From Saccharina japonica (lineage: Eukaryota; Sar; Phaeophyceae; Laminariales; Laminariaceae): DNA of 64,000 bases. The number at the start of each line of letters is the position of its first letter. Position 1 is the first letter of the stretch. Positions 12,190 to 26,200 of the stretch are shown here, one piece after another. The position numbers and the translations under genes are program-made. Under the pieces are notes generated by a model. That model was not told the origin of the DNA. It saw only the letters and a program-made list of their open reading frames with translations, and ran no database searches. The stretch covers positions 22,151 through 86,150 of the forward strand of contig MEHQ01002239.1 in the NCBI GenBank assembly GCA_008828725.1, written 5' to 3'.

Positions 12190-12784
12190 GTGCAAGCGAT
12201 AGAAGCGACGACGACGAGGACGACGACGACTATCACGACAACGACGCAGATGCTTCAACACCACCGAGAGGTGGTAGTTTCTCGAGAAGGCCGGCAGCGA
12301 CAACAACAGAAGAAGCATCATCACCGTTGGTCCTACCGTAGCATTAGTAGCACGCCAGGGGTGGTGGTTTTTCTTCTTCTTGTTGGAGAGACCGACTCCT
12401 CCCTCCCTTCCTTGCTTGCTTTCCTTTAACACCCCCCCCCCCCTTCCCTTCTTTCCTCCCACTTCCTCCATCCCACCCCTACGCCCGCGGCGACGAGAGC
12501 GAACAAAGTTATGGATGGCTTTGTTGGGGTGGCGTGTTTCTTGTTTCGTTAGGAGCTTCGTCTTTCAGCGTGGCCGGTATGGCGCGGATAAATGAATTGT
12601 GTATTTGGTGTGTGGCTTCTCGTACATTCAGGGAATAGACATGGCGTGTTGTCTTACTTCCGATCCAGGCCGCTGTCCACAAGGTGGAACATGTATACAG
12701 GAACAACGAGAAGAACGGGTGGGGAGGGGGGTTAGGTTTTATTAAAAATAACTTTTGCTTTTGTACGTGCCCTTCTTTCGTCAC

Positions 12785-13010
12785 AGCTCAGAGATCCGAA
12801 GTCTCAAACCGGAGTCCGCCTCAAACAACAAGCGATTCTTAGTAGGACGCAGCTCACCCTTTATGCGACTCGCCAAAACACCAAACGGCGCTTCATGCTT
12901 GGTGCAAGCCATCAATATATTCCTGATGCCGACGCGCTCCGTCTCGGCATTGTAGGAACGCGAAGGTCTACGACCATACGACTATGGCCATGCATGAATG
13001 TTCGTAAAGC
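12785..13010 (+). repeat. Poly-C-tailed element, diverged copy without tail
   Basis: It shows AGTCCGCCTC, GCAGCTCACCCTTTATGCGA, GCTTGGTGCAAGCCA, GTCTCGGCATTGTAGG and ACGACTATGGCCATGCATGA. The poly-C tail is missing and the 5' third is absent. Confidence 0.65.
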
Positions 13011-13194
13011 CCATGTTCGAGCCCCAAGCGAGATGGTTTCAAGCCATAGTATTAGTCGTCCCAACAGGGAGAGAGGCAAGAAGAAGGGTGGCCTCGGGGG
13101 TCATCACGGCATCCACCAGCACACCGGCCTGGAAGACAAAATCGGCGGAATAACCTACAATATGACAATATGACACATGCTTATTTAACTTTTA

Positions 13195-13267
13195 GGACTG
13201 CAGTCCCGTTTTGGGGACAAAGCACTCTAATTCTAAGTAATTTGTCCCCAAAACGGGACTCCAGTCC
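13195..13267. mobile_element. 73-bp Tc1/mariner-type MITE
   Basis: Almost a perfect hairpin: GGACTGCAGTCCCGTTTTGG at one end, and its complement with one change at the other. It is flanked by TA on both sides, the target of Tc1/mariner transposons. The same element occurs in pairs at 57590 and 62382. Confidence 0.75.
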
Positions 13268-13269
13268 TA

Positions 13270-15664
13270 TACGAGTTAAGAACCGGTCGCCCGTTCTTGG
13301 GGACACACTACTTGGAATTGGTGTAGGATAAGTTTTTCAGTTCTGAATGGGTTGAGGTGCACCAACTATTTTCTGAGGTTCCTCACTTGAGGAGCTCTAC
13401 ACTAATAGTAAGTCAAAAGCTGATTTTGAGAAAACTGAAAGCGTAACCCGTTGCAAAATCCCATGGTCTAGGTGTAAAAAAAATGTACTGCAAAAAAAAA
13501 AAATGTCATTCCGACGAGTTTGGGTTAAGGAGCTCCGTCTATTCAGGAAACGTTTTAGCCAAAAAAAGGTACAGTGTAGTACCCCTATCGTAGCACGCTT
13601 CATATGCCAATCACCCGAAACGACACGAAACTGTCACGTTTTGTAAGAGACCAAACCAACAATGATGTGAGGACACCCGCCCCTCTTCCCTCCCCTCCCC
13701 TCCCCTCTCCTCTCCTCTCCGCCACGGCACTCGAGCCGTACTACTACAGTACAGGACAACTAATAAGAAACAGGAAATCTGACCCAGACTGGATTTCTTA
13801 TTTGAGAGAGGGTGCGTTGTACACTAATTTCAAGATAACGACTCCGGAGTTTCCTATTTTCCTCCAAATCTCAGCCTGGCTTTCTCGTTAGCCTGTTTCT
13901 TATTACGATAGGTGTCCTTTACTGTTTTACGGGGGACCAGAAGAGCAATTGGAACCCGCGATGGTCCCAGATACAATGCATCCCCCTGTGTTTACACACC
14001 ATGAGGTTTGGTTCTGATTGCTCGTACAGTAGGTACCCCGATTTAAGAGAGTCCGAGATAAGAGCATTCGGGATTTAAGAGCGGTCAAAAATCGGCATGT
14101 CCTGCCTATTATACCAAACTCTCTATACTATATTGCGCGCTACAGATAAGAACAATGTGTAGTTAAAAGCGCTTGTTTTGACTTGTCAAGGAGCGTTTTG
14201 AATGTGTCGAACGGAGATTATTGGACGAAGCATGCGGCCATTACTTCGTCCCAACTTAAAAAAAAAAGAAGATGTGTTTGTTTCAAAACATCAACGACAG
14301 CCTGCCGTGACAACGACATTGAGCGAAAAAGCGTCCCGAGATTCGTTTGGGTGTCGCTCGATTGACCATACACACAGCAGCAGCAAGGTAATAATATCGT
14401 GGCCAACATGTAAATAATCCTCCTTGGCAATAAAAAGCTTACCAGTATACGTACGTACATGAAATTAATATATACTCTCATGGAGTCGGCGTGCGGCGAC
14501 AGTCACCCCTCGGGGACAACGGCGAGGTCCCGGCGCACCCGGGGATGATAACGTCACATCCCCGGATCAGAAATCCTTCCATGCATTTCCATTTCCAACA
14601 ACCCAGGGACGAAAACTGAAACCCCCCGGGTCGATCCTGCCCCGCAAAGTAAGTGTGGAAATCCCGACTCCACGGGCCTAGATTTATGTTTAGGCTGGGG
14701 CTCATGGTCGATTTCCCTCCGCACCCGGGGGTGGTAAGGCCCCATCTCCGAATAATATATCCTTCAATACATGTACACCTCCGTTATAAACGGACTTTCC
14801 CCGCGGGTCGATACCTCTCCGCATGGTGGTCCCAATTGTTCGGTTCAGAGTGGTACATCATACGCTATTAATGCGAGTACTATACCTACCAGGAACTTAC
14901 ATACTACTATGGGCAACGCATGGCTAGCGCCACGGGCGAAGCCGTGGCCGTACCGCTAGTATACAACAGTACGTACGTACGAGTAGTCAAATAGCGGCAA
15001 CGGTGCGCAGAAATAGCATGAGATCATTCTCCCTTATTTTACGACGTATACCGTTCTCCCTTATCGACTCGTACCGTACTACAGATTAGTGAACACCGTA
15101 CGCATTACTGCTGCTGTACTACCAGGTAACAGGTCCTGCATAATACATGCCGTGTGTGGCAGTACTGCTGTACTTGTAACCTGTTGTCTGTACGACAGCA
15201 GTAGTAGTAGTAGTTCCGCCAACCACAACCCTTCGTCCACAACCTACCAGGTAACAGGTATAAGTCAACTTCGTACTGCTGTAAAGCAAGCTTTAGCTTA
15301 CTGCTGTACAGTAGTAACAGAGCGACACCACTTCCAGCCTTGTGTCGTACGACTCGTATACCGGCTTCGTCGTATATACTATTCAATACTTTGTGCGACA
15401 TTCCGATAATTTTAACGTTCAAGAAGAAATAACACGACAAGATAGACAGACGATAGACGGTAGACGGCAGACGACGTCGTCGTCACATGTCGCGTGAATC
15501 ATGAAACCGTTTCACTCGCGAACAGCAACAAAAACAACTACCAACTTTTGATTTCATGCTTCACCAAACACACAGCAGCAGCAGCAGCAGTACATGGGGC
15601 AAGCTCGCGCACACCACTACCACCACCACCACCTCCACTCCAGTTTGTGTTTGTGTGTTGCCAA
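13270..15664. other. Non-coding stretch upstream of the two-exon gene
   Basis: No convincing exon. It holds a (CTCCC)n tract near 13685-13725, a diverged internal duplication around 14490-14830 (two GCACCCGGGG blocks), many short TACTGCTGTA motifs at 14870-15400, and an irregular (AGACGGT)-like tract just before 15480. The promoter of the two-exon gene must lie here but no core motif is clear. Confidence 0.5.
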
Positions 15665-17066
15665 ATGTACATCGGAGCCTGGACGGAGTACCGCCTGGCC
15701 CAAGAACAACACTCCTCGTCCCTGAAAAGACGACAAAATGCGGCGCAATCTCCTCCTGCAGAATTCGGAACATGTCCACGACGCAGCAGCACGACTACTA
15801 CTAGCGGCAGCAGACACGGGGCGGGGATCTACCACCCGTCTCTCGCCGACAAGGGCAGCACGGAGGTGGCGGGGCTCCCGAACCGCGAGAGCTTTCGAAG
15901 GACGCTAGAATCGGCGCTCTCCTCGAATTTGGCCGCGGATGACGCGGAAAATATTTCCCAGGCGCTAGAACCGCTTTTGCAGCGCCTGCCCACGATTCGC
16001 ACGCCTCATAGGCAGCGAAGGAAAATATCACCGGCGGCGACGGCAACGATAACAGGTGCGGGTACGGGGGCGACCTTACGCCGCAGCCAGCAGAGAAAGA
16101 CTACCCGTCACCGAACTTCGCTGGATAGGCAGCACGGCTGCTTGAGGTTCAGGCACACGTGCAGCGACTCCGGGACGCGTTCAGCGAGACACTGGTCGAC
16201 TGTGGACGGAGCGCTCTCCACTCGGTCCGGTTTTTCCGTAGCCAGTGCTCCCGTCAACAACGCGGCAGCAGGTGGTGTTGCTGCTGCTGGGCGGTCAGAC
16301 GAGCATAACGGGCGTTTGTTATACCTGAAGCGTTGCGATGGCCACACTGTAGGGCATCGTTGCGGGGTGGGGGCGACGGGGAGGGGGGTACCCCAGCTGC
16401 CCTTGATTCTCGACACGCGAAGACACTCCACCTCCGTTTCTAGGAATAGAGGTTTGCCCCCGCCCGCTGTTAATATCGCCCCCCCCTGCGCACATCGAGG
16501 AAGCACTGCCGATTGCGGCATCGATGGTGGCGACACGTCGGACAGCAATATTGGTCCTGAGGGGATCCGAGCTGGTAATGGAGCAGTTCAAACCACCGCC
16601 GGGGCGACCCAAGGCTGCCCCGGCACCGAAGCGGCCGCGAGCGGGGGTTACGACAGAGGCAGGGCTGCGTCGATACTGCGGGTAGCAAGGAGGCGGGATC
16701 CCGCCAGGTTAAAAGCCGACTTCCAACAATTCTGGACGTGGAACAAGAGACCTTCCGCAAGGTCCGGCGAGGACGAACACACCGGGATTGCTGCAAGAAG
16801 AACACAAGAGTTTACGAGGGCCGGTGGGAGGTCCGGCAGAGACAGCGGCGGCGGCAGCAGCAGCAGCAGCCCGTCGTCTTCTCGGCTAGAGATGCTGGCG
16901 AGGATGAAGGCCGTCTACATGGCCAAAATCGACAGCGCAATTAACGGCAGCCCCTCCGGCGATACCCTTGGCGTTGCCGACGACGCCATTTTCCCGAATA
17001 AGACACCAGGGGATCCCACGAATGACGAAGAAAATGTTGGTGTTCCTGCGGCACCGTTCCAAGCAT

Positions 17067-17097
<31 letters not shown>

Positions 17098-17193
17098 AGC
17101 TGCCCGTTTCCGTCGGGGAGAAGCGAAAAATGTGGAACCACAACGCGACCCTCCCCCTCGCGATCGCGTTACGAGTGTTACAGGACGCGAGGC

Positions 17194-17226
<33 letters not shown>

Positions 17227-19901
17227 CCCTTACACGAACAAGTTGGGCGGTGCCGGCCAGAACCTCGGGAAGAGTGGGAGTGGAAGAGGGGGGAGCATCG
17301 ACGACGGCATTTCCGACCCTATCAATAGCGCCGTGTCCCCTTCGGTCGAGAGCGAGCAGGCCGTGGTTGTCCCCGACCTGGAGCTCACGGAGAGCCGGAT
17401 TAGGCTGGTGGACAAGTATTTTGGCGGCAGCGGGGGGGCGGAGCGGCGACGGCAACGGCCACCAGTGGGCGAAGAGGTGCGTCAAACTCACATAGTTTTA
17501 AAAATAATTAAGAAAAAAAACACAGCTGTGAGATCGAGGATTTCGTCGAAACTCATCTTTACTAGCTGAGTGTAATACTTCGATTATGCTGTATACCGTA
17601 GTCAAGATAACACCCCCCCTGGGGTGAATTTCGGAGCCGATTTCAATCAAAAACATGCCTTAGGGAGCACACAAAACGAAAATGGTGGCCTTGGAAAAAT
17701 CTCGTCGAGATAATTTTTCCATAGACGTGGCGCTGGACGTTTTGTTCTCTCTCCCTGTTGTCCAGAAAACTAGCTCTAAAATCCGTCCAAGGGGGTGTGT
17801 TCACTTATCACCCGTGTGATACGGTAAGCGCGAGTAAATACTCGTACGTAGCACAACGTGTACGTGCGTGTGTTCTTCACATTAAACCGTTCTTTCCACC
17901 CGTCGACACCCAGCACACCCTTGTGTCCGCGCCGATTCTTCAACCCTAAAGTGATACAAGCTCAGTGGTCACAAAACCACGACAGAGAAAGTACATTGTT
18001 GCGCAGTAAGCAGAGTAGACAATGCAATGCCATGTCATAGTACCGGGTACGGCAGACACGACATACGCACACGTGTTGAAAGAGAGAAGAGAATTAAAAA
18101 AAAAAACAAAGAAAAAAAATCGGGAAAAGAAATAGTACGTGCAGTGATGTGATTCTGCGCGGAATGTAAACGTTTGACGCAATTGTAGAGATAGCGGCCC
18201 GAACGAGTACATGTCACATGTGTTGGTTGGTACGGGTGGGTTTCGCATGTGTCATATCTCGTACATGCCCCGGAATAACTATAACACGCTCCAGTAGGAG
18301 ATGCAAAACGTACGTTTCGGCTGCTGGGCACTGCCCAGAAAGGGTCAGTAACGCGTTGAGAACCGGATCCGTACGTGATCCACCCGGTACGTCTTCGATA
18401 CAACCGAACAACGTATCGCATCGTATCCCGTTGGGTGTAGAGAATGAAACATGCCCTTCGATAGTGACCGAACGCGGCGGGAAGCAATCCCTAACTGCGA
18501 AGCCTGCAACACCGTACCATAGCTTAAAACCAGCCGCTTTTTTGGCACAAAAAATATATGTACATCAGAGCAGCCTTCATCGGTACGACATACCAAAGTA
18601 CCAGGTAAATTTATACGTAGTATGTACACAAAAGGTTGCCACAGCAAAGGAGGCGGTCGGTATCCCCTTTTTTCATGTTTTCGTGTCCGTGCGGCTCTTT
18701 GGCTCACTACGCAGATTTGTGAGGAGAGTAAAGATACAAGTAAGGGATGTGTAGCCACATATATACGGCAGTGGAACAATTTCTCCAGATGGGTGCACCG
18801 CAAGTGGCAGGTCCAAGGGTGGCAGCGATTTCAACACCCTCCTGAACCCCCCTCCAATCCATTTGAAAGTTTTTGAGTGGATACGTAGCGCGTGCGTAGT
18901 TTCACTCCCCACCTCCTCTTGATGATTTGCCCGAATCACTCCAAACGCCGGCGCGCCCTATGACAGTGTACGACACACGCACGAAACAACATAAATCAAC
19001 CCCACCTTTCTCCCACATCTCCCGTTTGCGGCCGCTTTGCAGAAGACGATAACTGTTGACACTTCCTTTTTCATCATGTCTAGCTGTTGCATTTTCGCGT
19101 GTTAGAATTTGACGTGTTCCCCCTTGCGCAAAACAAAAAGGGAGTATCTCTCGACTCTCGACTGCCGTCAAAAGCTCCACCGCATGAAGGCCAAGGCCAA
19201 CATCATGTATAACTTATTGTCTCTTGTATCTATATGCCGTTTTGTCTCCCGTCACAAACTGGCTGTCTTGTACGAACACGTCTTCATGCTCCGATGGTGG
19301 TGCTCGGGCGGCTAACCTACCCCCAACCCTGTCTTGCTTGTTGCAGGGCGACGATCAGTATCGTGCCCCGCACGCCACCGGAAAAAAGGAGGTGCGCGGT
19401 TTGCGGGACGGGGCATCCCCCGACGCGGCGGCCGGGCTGATTACTGAGGATCGCGGAGACGCCTTGCCGGTGACGCTTAGAGGACGCAGCAGCGTCGGTG
19501 GTGGTAGCAACGGCGTTAGTGGAGCTGACATTGAGGGAGCGGTGTCAAGCAATAGTGCTGCAGAACTGCGAAAGCAAGCGTCACGAGCTGATGCCGCGGC
19601 TGGTGAGCTCCAAAAGCACCCACCGCCATCCCCGCCAGGCGTCGTCGCTGATAGAAAAATAGACCCGGCATGTGCCGCCGATAGCGCAGCTAACAAGAGG
19701 GGTACGGCGGGAAAGGCGCAGGGTCGGTTGCCGCCGGATATGAGTGGGGCGTATTTGTCGGAGAAGGGGTGTTCGGTTTGGTCACCTACCCCCCCAGCAA
19801 GCCCTTTCGCTCGCGCGTGGTGCGGGGATAACTCCAGCCTGGAAGACCTTGTATGCTGGACTAAGGGGCTCGATTTTGAAGCCGCCGTGGAAGGGTTTTG
19901 A
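15665..19901 (+). CDS. Two-exon protein of unknown function
   Basis: Exon 1 runs 15665-17476 and exon 2 19347-19901, joined in phase 0 through a GTGCGT donor and a TTGCAG acceptor, giving about 788 residues. The start is the first ATG of a stop-free frame of over 2 kb, a length unlikely by chance. The N-terminus MYIGAWTEYRLAQ is compact and looks conserved. So does the C-terminus, SLEDLVCWTKGLDFEAAVEG, which ends one residue before the stop. The middle is disordered and rich in Ser, Ala, Gly and Arg, with poly-Ser at about 17068-17088 and poly-Ala near 17200-17225. A short helical stretch LEMLARMKAVYMAKIDSA lies around 16890. I do not recognise the family. Part of exon 1 (about 16130-16680) also looks coding in another frame, so an internal intron is possible. 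The gene is convergent with the methyltransferase gene, whose stop lies 343 bp away. Confidence 0.62.
17596..17826. mobile_element. Short TIR element, about 230 bp
   Basis: The left end TACCGTAGTCAAGATAACAC and the right end, read in reverse as TACCGTATCACACGGGTGAT, are related inverted termini. A related copy is at about 37170-37436 in Hsp110 intron 2. Terminus fragments occur near 10780-10960, 51030 and 52130-52172. Confidence 0.55.
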
Positions 19902-20244
19902 TTTTTGTTTCTAGGTACACGCTTCGTGCGCGCGCTTTTGCAAGTACACGGTGCGTTCTGTTGTTCCATGCACGCATATATATAGTGCACAAAAGCAGAG
20001 CAGAAAGACGGGGCTGCTTTTTTTTTCGCCCATCGAAGCTTGCTTGTTGCTCTGTTTCCCCTGCCGGCGCTTACGCGCGCCGGTCCATTAAGTTTATTTG
20101 ATTCCCCACAAAGAAGGCGCTGAGAAGCAAACGCAAATCCTAAAATACCACAAACGCGCGGCGCAGCCCACACATATCGCGCAAGCGTGCTACTAAGCCG
20201 CCACACGGCGGAAGGGACTTAGTAGCGCCAAACTTTAAGAAGAC

Positions 20245-23200
20245 TCAAGACTCCTGAGGTAGAGCCGGACGGTCCTGCGACGGTAAGAGACCAGACAGCG
20301 CTCGTCGAATTTCTGTGATGTGGGCTGGCCGGGTCCTGCAACACCCCCCAAATACACGCGCCGCGCTTCCCGCGGTGTACCATTCGTCCCTCGCCATGCG
20401 TCCGAACGTTTCCGCCCCTCCTACACCCCCACCCCCACCGCCACCGCCACCCCCACTCTCCCCTCGTAACCTGGTCCCCTCTACCCAATCCCTGGCGCTG
20501 GCGTCCCAAGCTTCGCCGCTGTTGGGATATGCCACCAGGAGAAGTTGCGGCGGTTTCCCCCCGTTTTTACTCATATTGTCGGGTGCTGCCGCGGGAATTC
20601 CCATCGCCGCAGGCGTTTTCTTCTCCTGGACCGCTGCTGCCGTGTTGTCGTCCCCGCTGCGGGAGGCGGCAGCAGCAGTGGCAGTGGCAGTGGTAGCAGC
20701 AGGAGTAGCACCAGCAGCAGCGGTAGCAGCAGCAGTAGCACCAGTAATGCCACGGGCACCACGGTCGCAGGAATAAGGCTCCGCGATAGCTGCCGAGAGT
20801 GTCCGCAGAGCACCCGCGACGTGGTCTGGGTCGGTGCAATTGACTCCTATCCCCACGCATGCCGCGGTTTCTTCTGCGCCGCGCGAGCCTTCGACGCCAC
20901 CGCCGCCTTCACCGGCCCCTGTTTCTTGCGCATGCCGCCGGACCAGGTCGGCAAAATCCCGGACGAGCTCTCCGCTGGGGGGTGGTCGTTATGTGAACGT
21001 GAACATTCGAGGTCAGAGGCGCGCAAAAAACGAAATGTGAAACAATACGGTATCATGGACCTTTCTGTGTACTGGAACCCTGTTGCTACGATAGCCGAGA
21101 TCACATCGCGGCAAGGCGAAGACGCTTGGCCTCCATCGTCACAGAGGTTTCATTACCGTCTGTGCCAGCGAGGCAACCTACCTTGGATTGCCCCCTAATG
21201 ATATATAGCAACGGTAGGGCCAGCTCTGCGCCTATTTTCAAGGAAGCACAACAGGAAAACATCGTCGCGAGCGCGAGCGAAAACATAAAAAAAGGAGATT
21301 CCCTTGCTCGAGCACCGCGGGTGCAAGAAAAACCCTGCCTACAAGATTTTGAACTTTGCCAACTCGCCTCAACATCAAGTATGCCCACACATCGCCCACG
21401 GGCTGTCTGAACTCCATATTTTTCACCATTTTTACCTCGCCAAGAAGGATCGGCAAACAAGCCATTCTCTGGGCGCGGATACTGCGCAGCCGACGATGTC
21501 TTACGCACGGTGGCGGCCAGAGCCCCGTGAAACGCGCAGTGTTTTGCCGCTCTCCGCCGCGCGGTGCTCACCTTCGCAAGTGGTCATCGTCTTTGCACGA
21601 TACGCTGATTACCGCGCTGATTCTTGGGCGGAGGTCCTGCACCAGATCGATCGAAAAAGAAGCACCGGCGAGGGGGCAGCGGTCGAAGTGATTGAAGCAA
21701 CTCGTGAGCGACGGATAAGACGCCTTTCGCGCCATTGCAACTGTGGTTGTTCAAGGTTGTAATGTTCCCATTGTTAGGTCATGTCTACCCAACCACATCC
21801 AGCATGCCAGCATGCACGGGGCCTCAAGAAACGGACGGAGACAACAGATCACAAAGTACAAGTTACAAATGAAAAACGAGCATAACTGAGACGAAAAGAA
21901 GAGAAGAATAAAGACAGAAGAAAATAAAACAAGCGGATGCGACAAAAAACACCTATGACTGTAGAGCAACAGCTGCCGCCAGCGGTCTCTCTGCCTCTCG
22001 CCTGCAACAAGGAAAGGATGGCGCGTACTTCGGCCAAACATGGCACCGTCTCGAACAGAACGAAGTCGACACCCTCCGCCCCGGCCAGCACCTCCAGCCG
22101 CTCCTTGTGCCACGCCTTCAGCTCGAACCACCCGATGCTGCTGCCGTAGTCCCCCCGGTACTCCGACCCGTCGGCGAGCGCAGCTCCGTAGCAGCCGACG
22201 CTGGCCGCCACTAGCGGACGGAGACGCTTGCCCCACTTGTGCCGCTGCTGCTGCTGGTGCTGCTGCGCTTTCGCGGCTACCGCTGTCGGTGTAGCAACAG
22301 CGGTCGCTGTCGACGGCGGTTCCGTCGTCGCTTCGGTGGTGGTTTGATTTTGTTCGCCCTCTTCCGGCCGCGTCGATCGGCGGCACTCGGCTGCTACCGG
22401 CGCCACCGCAGTCACAGTCGCAGTCGCAGCCGCAGGCGCCGCTGTTTTTGGTGCTGCTGCTTTCACTTTCGCTTTTGCTGCTGCTGTTGGCCCTGCTGGT
22501 GGTACTGGTGAGGTTGCAAGCGCAGGGGCAGTTGCAGGCGCAGTGGCTGCTGTCGTTGCTTCCCTGTTTTTGAGACGTGCCGAAGGCTCTGTCTCCCCCC
22601 TGTCCTGCCTCTTGGACGGGTGCTGCGCTCCGTCTTCAGCTCGGCGCCCCTCATGTCCCGAGCCCACACGTACCGCTTCTTCGTCGGTACACGCCTCCCC
22701 CAGAGGGCGGGCAGAAACGTAGGAGGGTGGAATGGGCGTGAGCGTTTGCTGCGGGGGGTCGTCCGGCCGTGAACATTGCTGCTGATGCTCTTGCCAAAAC
22801 AGGTCTCGCGCCTCCACAGCCAGTTTCACGCTCAGGAGCAAGAGCTTCGTGGCCTTTTCCCGATCGAAACCCTTGCGCTTTCTCAAGAAAATTATCCATC
22901 GCAAGAAAAAATACAGTACGCGAGCGCGAGCGGTGGAGGGTTGAGTCATGATGGGCCAATGGGTGGCGAGAGAGGTGCACCAGGTGCTTATGAATTTCTT
23001 TGGGGGTTGCAGCAACGCACGACACAATAAAAAAAAAGACGGCACGACACTCCTAAATAAGTCAAAATGAAAAACGAATCATGTGGGGTGGGATTTATGG
23101 ACACATTTACGAAACTCGTTTTTTGTTTTTCACAAAAGTGTTTTCAATTGGTTTTAGTAAACCCCCCCTCCCTGTTTGGGTCTCGATTAAAATGGATACA

Positions 23201-26200
23201 TAGGGCCGTTATTATTGGAGAGCTTTTCGAGTTTTTTTTTTTCAGAATTTCCGAACTTTGGAAATTTAACTTTACTGATATTATGCCCTTTAGAAAAACT
23301 CACACATTTGGAAATTATTTCACAAAGCATGGAACTTTCTTCACAAATACGGAAAAGTACGGGGGAAAACTCTCCGATAATACCGGCGCGTAGTGGGGTG
23401 TCTCTTTTTTTTTTACGTGTACATCTGACTTCAAAGGGAAACAATATCGAATAGAACTGACTGTTAAAGCGTCAGCAAGCCAGGCTGTTGGGGTGGTAGG
23501 GTATCATAGATGGGAGTACCACAACTTCAGCGCAAGGAGATAGTTAGTTGCACGGCAGGTGCGCTGCGTCATAGTACCAGTTGCACGGAGCGCTAACATC
23601 ATATAGAGAGGACGGTGGGTAACACAAATAAACTTGTCATTTTGATATCATCGCTATATCTGAGCCCCAAGGGGGGTAATTAACAGTACCGCGGGCGGCT
23701 ATCGATGGTCAAACGTTCGGAAGAATTCATGGCGCACGTTTGCTTGTGGGGTGGTTCACGGGTAGAACCCATACTGCTGTTAGTTGCCGCTGATTTTTTT
23801 GTTTTCGTCTCCGAATCGCCACCATGAAGCCAATGGTTGGTATATGGAGACTCATGCCAGCGTGCTGACCACACGGTTGGTTGCAAGGAGCGCCGAGAGG
23901 TCAGCAAGGAGTCTTCGTGACCCCCCAACACCGATCGACATGTGTTTCATCCATGGTATATTTCCTAGTCCGCAGCAGAGGGGACCCGACCGATCGATGG
24001 ATTTTTACAAGTGGACACTCGTCGTGTTTGTATAGCTCTGTAAGACCGATGCACAATTTTTTCGTACAAGGTAAGCTGGTAGTAGTGTGGAACATTTAAC
24101 CATACGCCCTGGAATAATCTTAAGTGTGCCAGTACAGTACAGTATGAGCCCACCAACAAGAAACACCTACGTTGTAATCTGAGCAAGCCTTAGAAGCTCA
24201 TTGCGATACCATCCTTGAAAAGCCTTGTGAGCATAGGCTAACGACATACTTCGAGCACTAGCATTATAGGATTCAGTGTATATAGTAGCGTCTGCCAGCA
24301 CTGTTCCGTGCTGTACCCACTTGGTATTCCAACTCGCGCGATCAACCAGACAGTAGTGCCGCGTTGCTGCTCTTTTAGCCAACTAATACGAACCAAACGC
24401 CCAATTCTCTGTAGAACAACAAATAACACATTATTCTCGGAACGGTTCTCGATCTCTAAAAATCTGCTCCTTCACCGCTTAGCGCGAGCGTCCCCCCAGA
24501 ACGTGATCCTTGTTATGTTCTTAGCATTTGGTTATTTCTTATTCGTGGGCCTATATACCGTATCAGGTACATATACCAGTATTTTACCAGTATACCGGCA
24601 GAACAACACGCTGCCATGTTCCAGACTACGAAGTCGTCACACTTTTTGACTTGGACTTTGCGGCAGCGGTCGACTGTCAACTCACGAGAAAACCCTCATA
24701 GGAAGCCTGGTAGCTCGCGCTGGTGGCCACATCGGCACCCGCCCGGTAGTACGCCAGGTGCGTCTCGCGGATTAGGGAGGGGTTGTCGTCTAGCAACCTG
24801 GCAGACCAGAGGTCGCTCGATAGATCTGCGCCCTGCTTGCAGTCAAGAACAACAACAGGTGAGCATCGCGACAAGCTACATACTAAGAGGCCAAACAAAG
24901 TGTGGAGCATGTAGTAAATATCCAAACGTGCGTCAAAACAAAATAACTGACAAGAGCAAGCACTGGCGCCTCCAGCACGTGTAATACGCGGCGGTATGAT
25001 ACCAAGATATCTAAAACCGATATTAGTTTTCTCGGTATATGCGGTGCCTAGGTCACGGCAACGACACGAGAATATGCACGTTGTCCAGTATTTGCATGGC
25101 GATCTCTGAGTGAAGCCACGACCTGTCCTGACTTATTCCAGGAGGGTTTCTCACCACTTATTCAAGAAGATGGTTGATACACACTGACCGTGTACGAGAC
25201 AACTACAAACTAACCCTAACCCTACCCCTAAGCCTAAACCAACCAGACCAACCCAAACACCGGCCATAAGTCAATCATATCAAATCTAGAAAAAGTGGTA
25301 AACTCGTATTTATATGTACGTACTGCGGTATACGAGTGTCCTACTGCTGTACGCATATAAGTATGCTAAGCAGCTGACGCGCCAGAGCGTTCGAAGTATG
25401 AAGTATGTCAACATCAGCCGCAGCGTGTACGTTTATACTGGTACTGCTGTAGAACCCACTGGAGCTGCAACGTACTGCCGTAGTACCTTCAGACCCATTA
25501 CTACTGTAAGGCTGTAAGGCCGTGTCTGCCTGCTGGTGTTGCGTCCGATAGCCGACACCAAACAAAATTTTGCCCAAACCGTCGTACGGCTGCGGCGCGA
25601 GCACAACGTCAAGGTGTTCGTCCCGGTGGTTCCTGCGCACCCAGATACTCGTAGTGGAGCCCCTCGCTGCTAGCTTTATGCACAACCGCGAGCGTGTACA
25701 TTGCTTGTGTAAAGCAGTGGATTGCGAACAACTCTGATACCTCGTGTTTTGCAGATGCAATGAACGCCTTCTTCAACAACGGTGCGAAACCGTGAGCGAG
25801 GTACGACGAGGCGGGAAGGGCCTGCCGCAGGGACATGTCGACGTTCCTCGACAAGTGAGTTGCACAAGTTGTGGAGTGGTTCGCACAAGTTGTTGAGCGG
25901 TTCACGTTGAGCACGACCCAGAAACGGAACACATCCTGGCTTCGAATAGTATGTACCTATAGATGGTCATAACCAACTCCAATTTATTGCAGACGACGAC
26001 ATGTACATACCAAGGTGCCACCACCACCATCACCACCTGAAGACGCAAACATATCTGTGTGTGCGTTCTTCACGTTTTCCCCCCATTCTTTGTATCAGTC
26101 GACATCAAGATGATTGGTTAACGTGGAGATTCAGAGCCGGCATGGTGTTCTGATTAATGGAGCATGCTTTTGCGTCAAGACTTGGGGGATGTTTTGCCCG

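Noticed and set aside
16915-17491. Minus-strand and third-frame proteins opposite the two-exon gene
   Set aside because: They are shadows of Ser, Ala and Gly codon runs. The plus frame has a compatible donor, acceptor and C-terminus.
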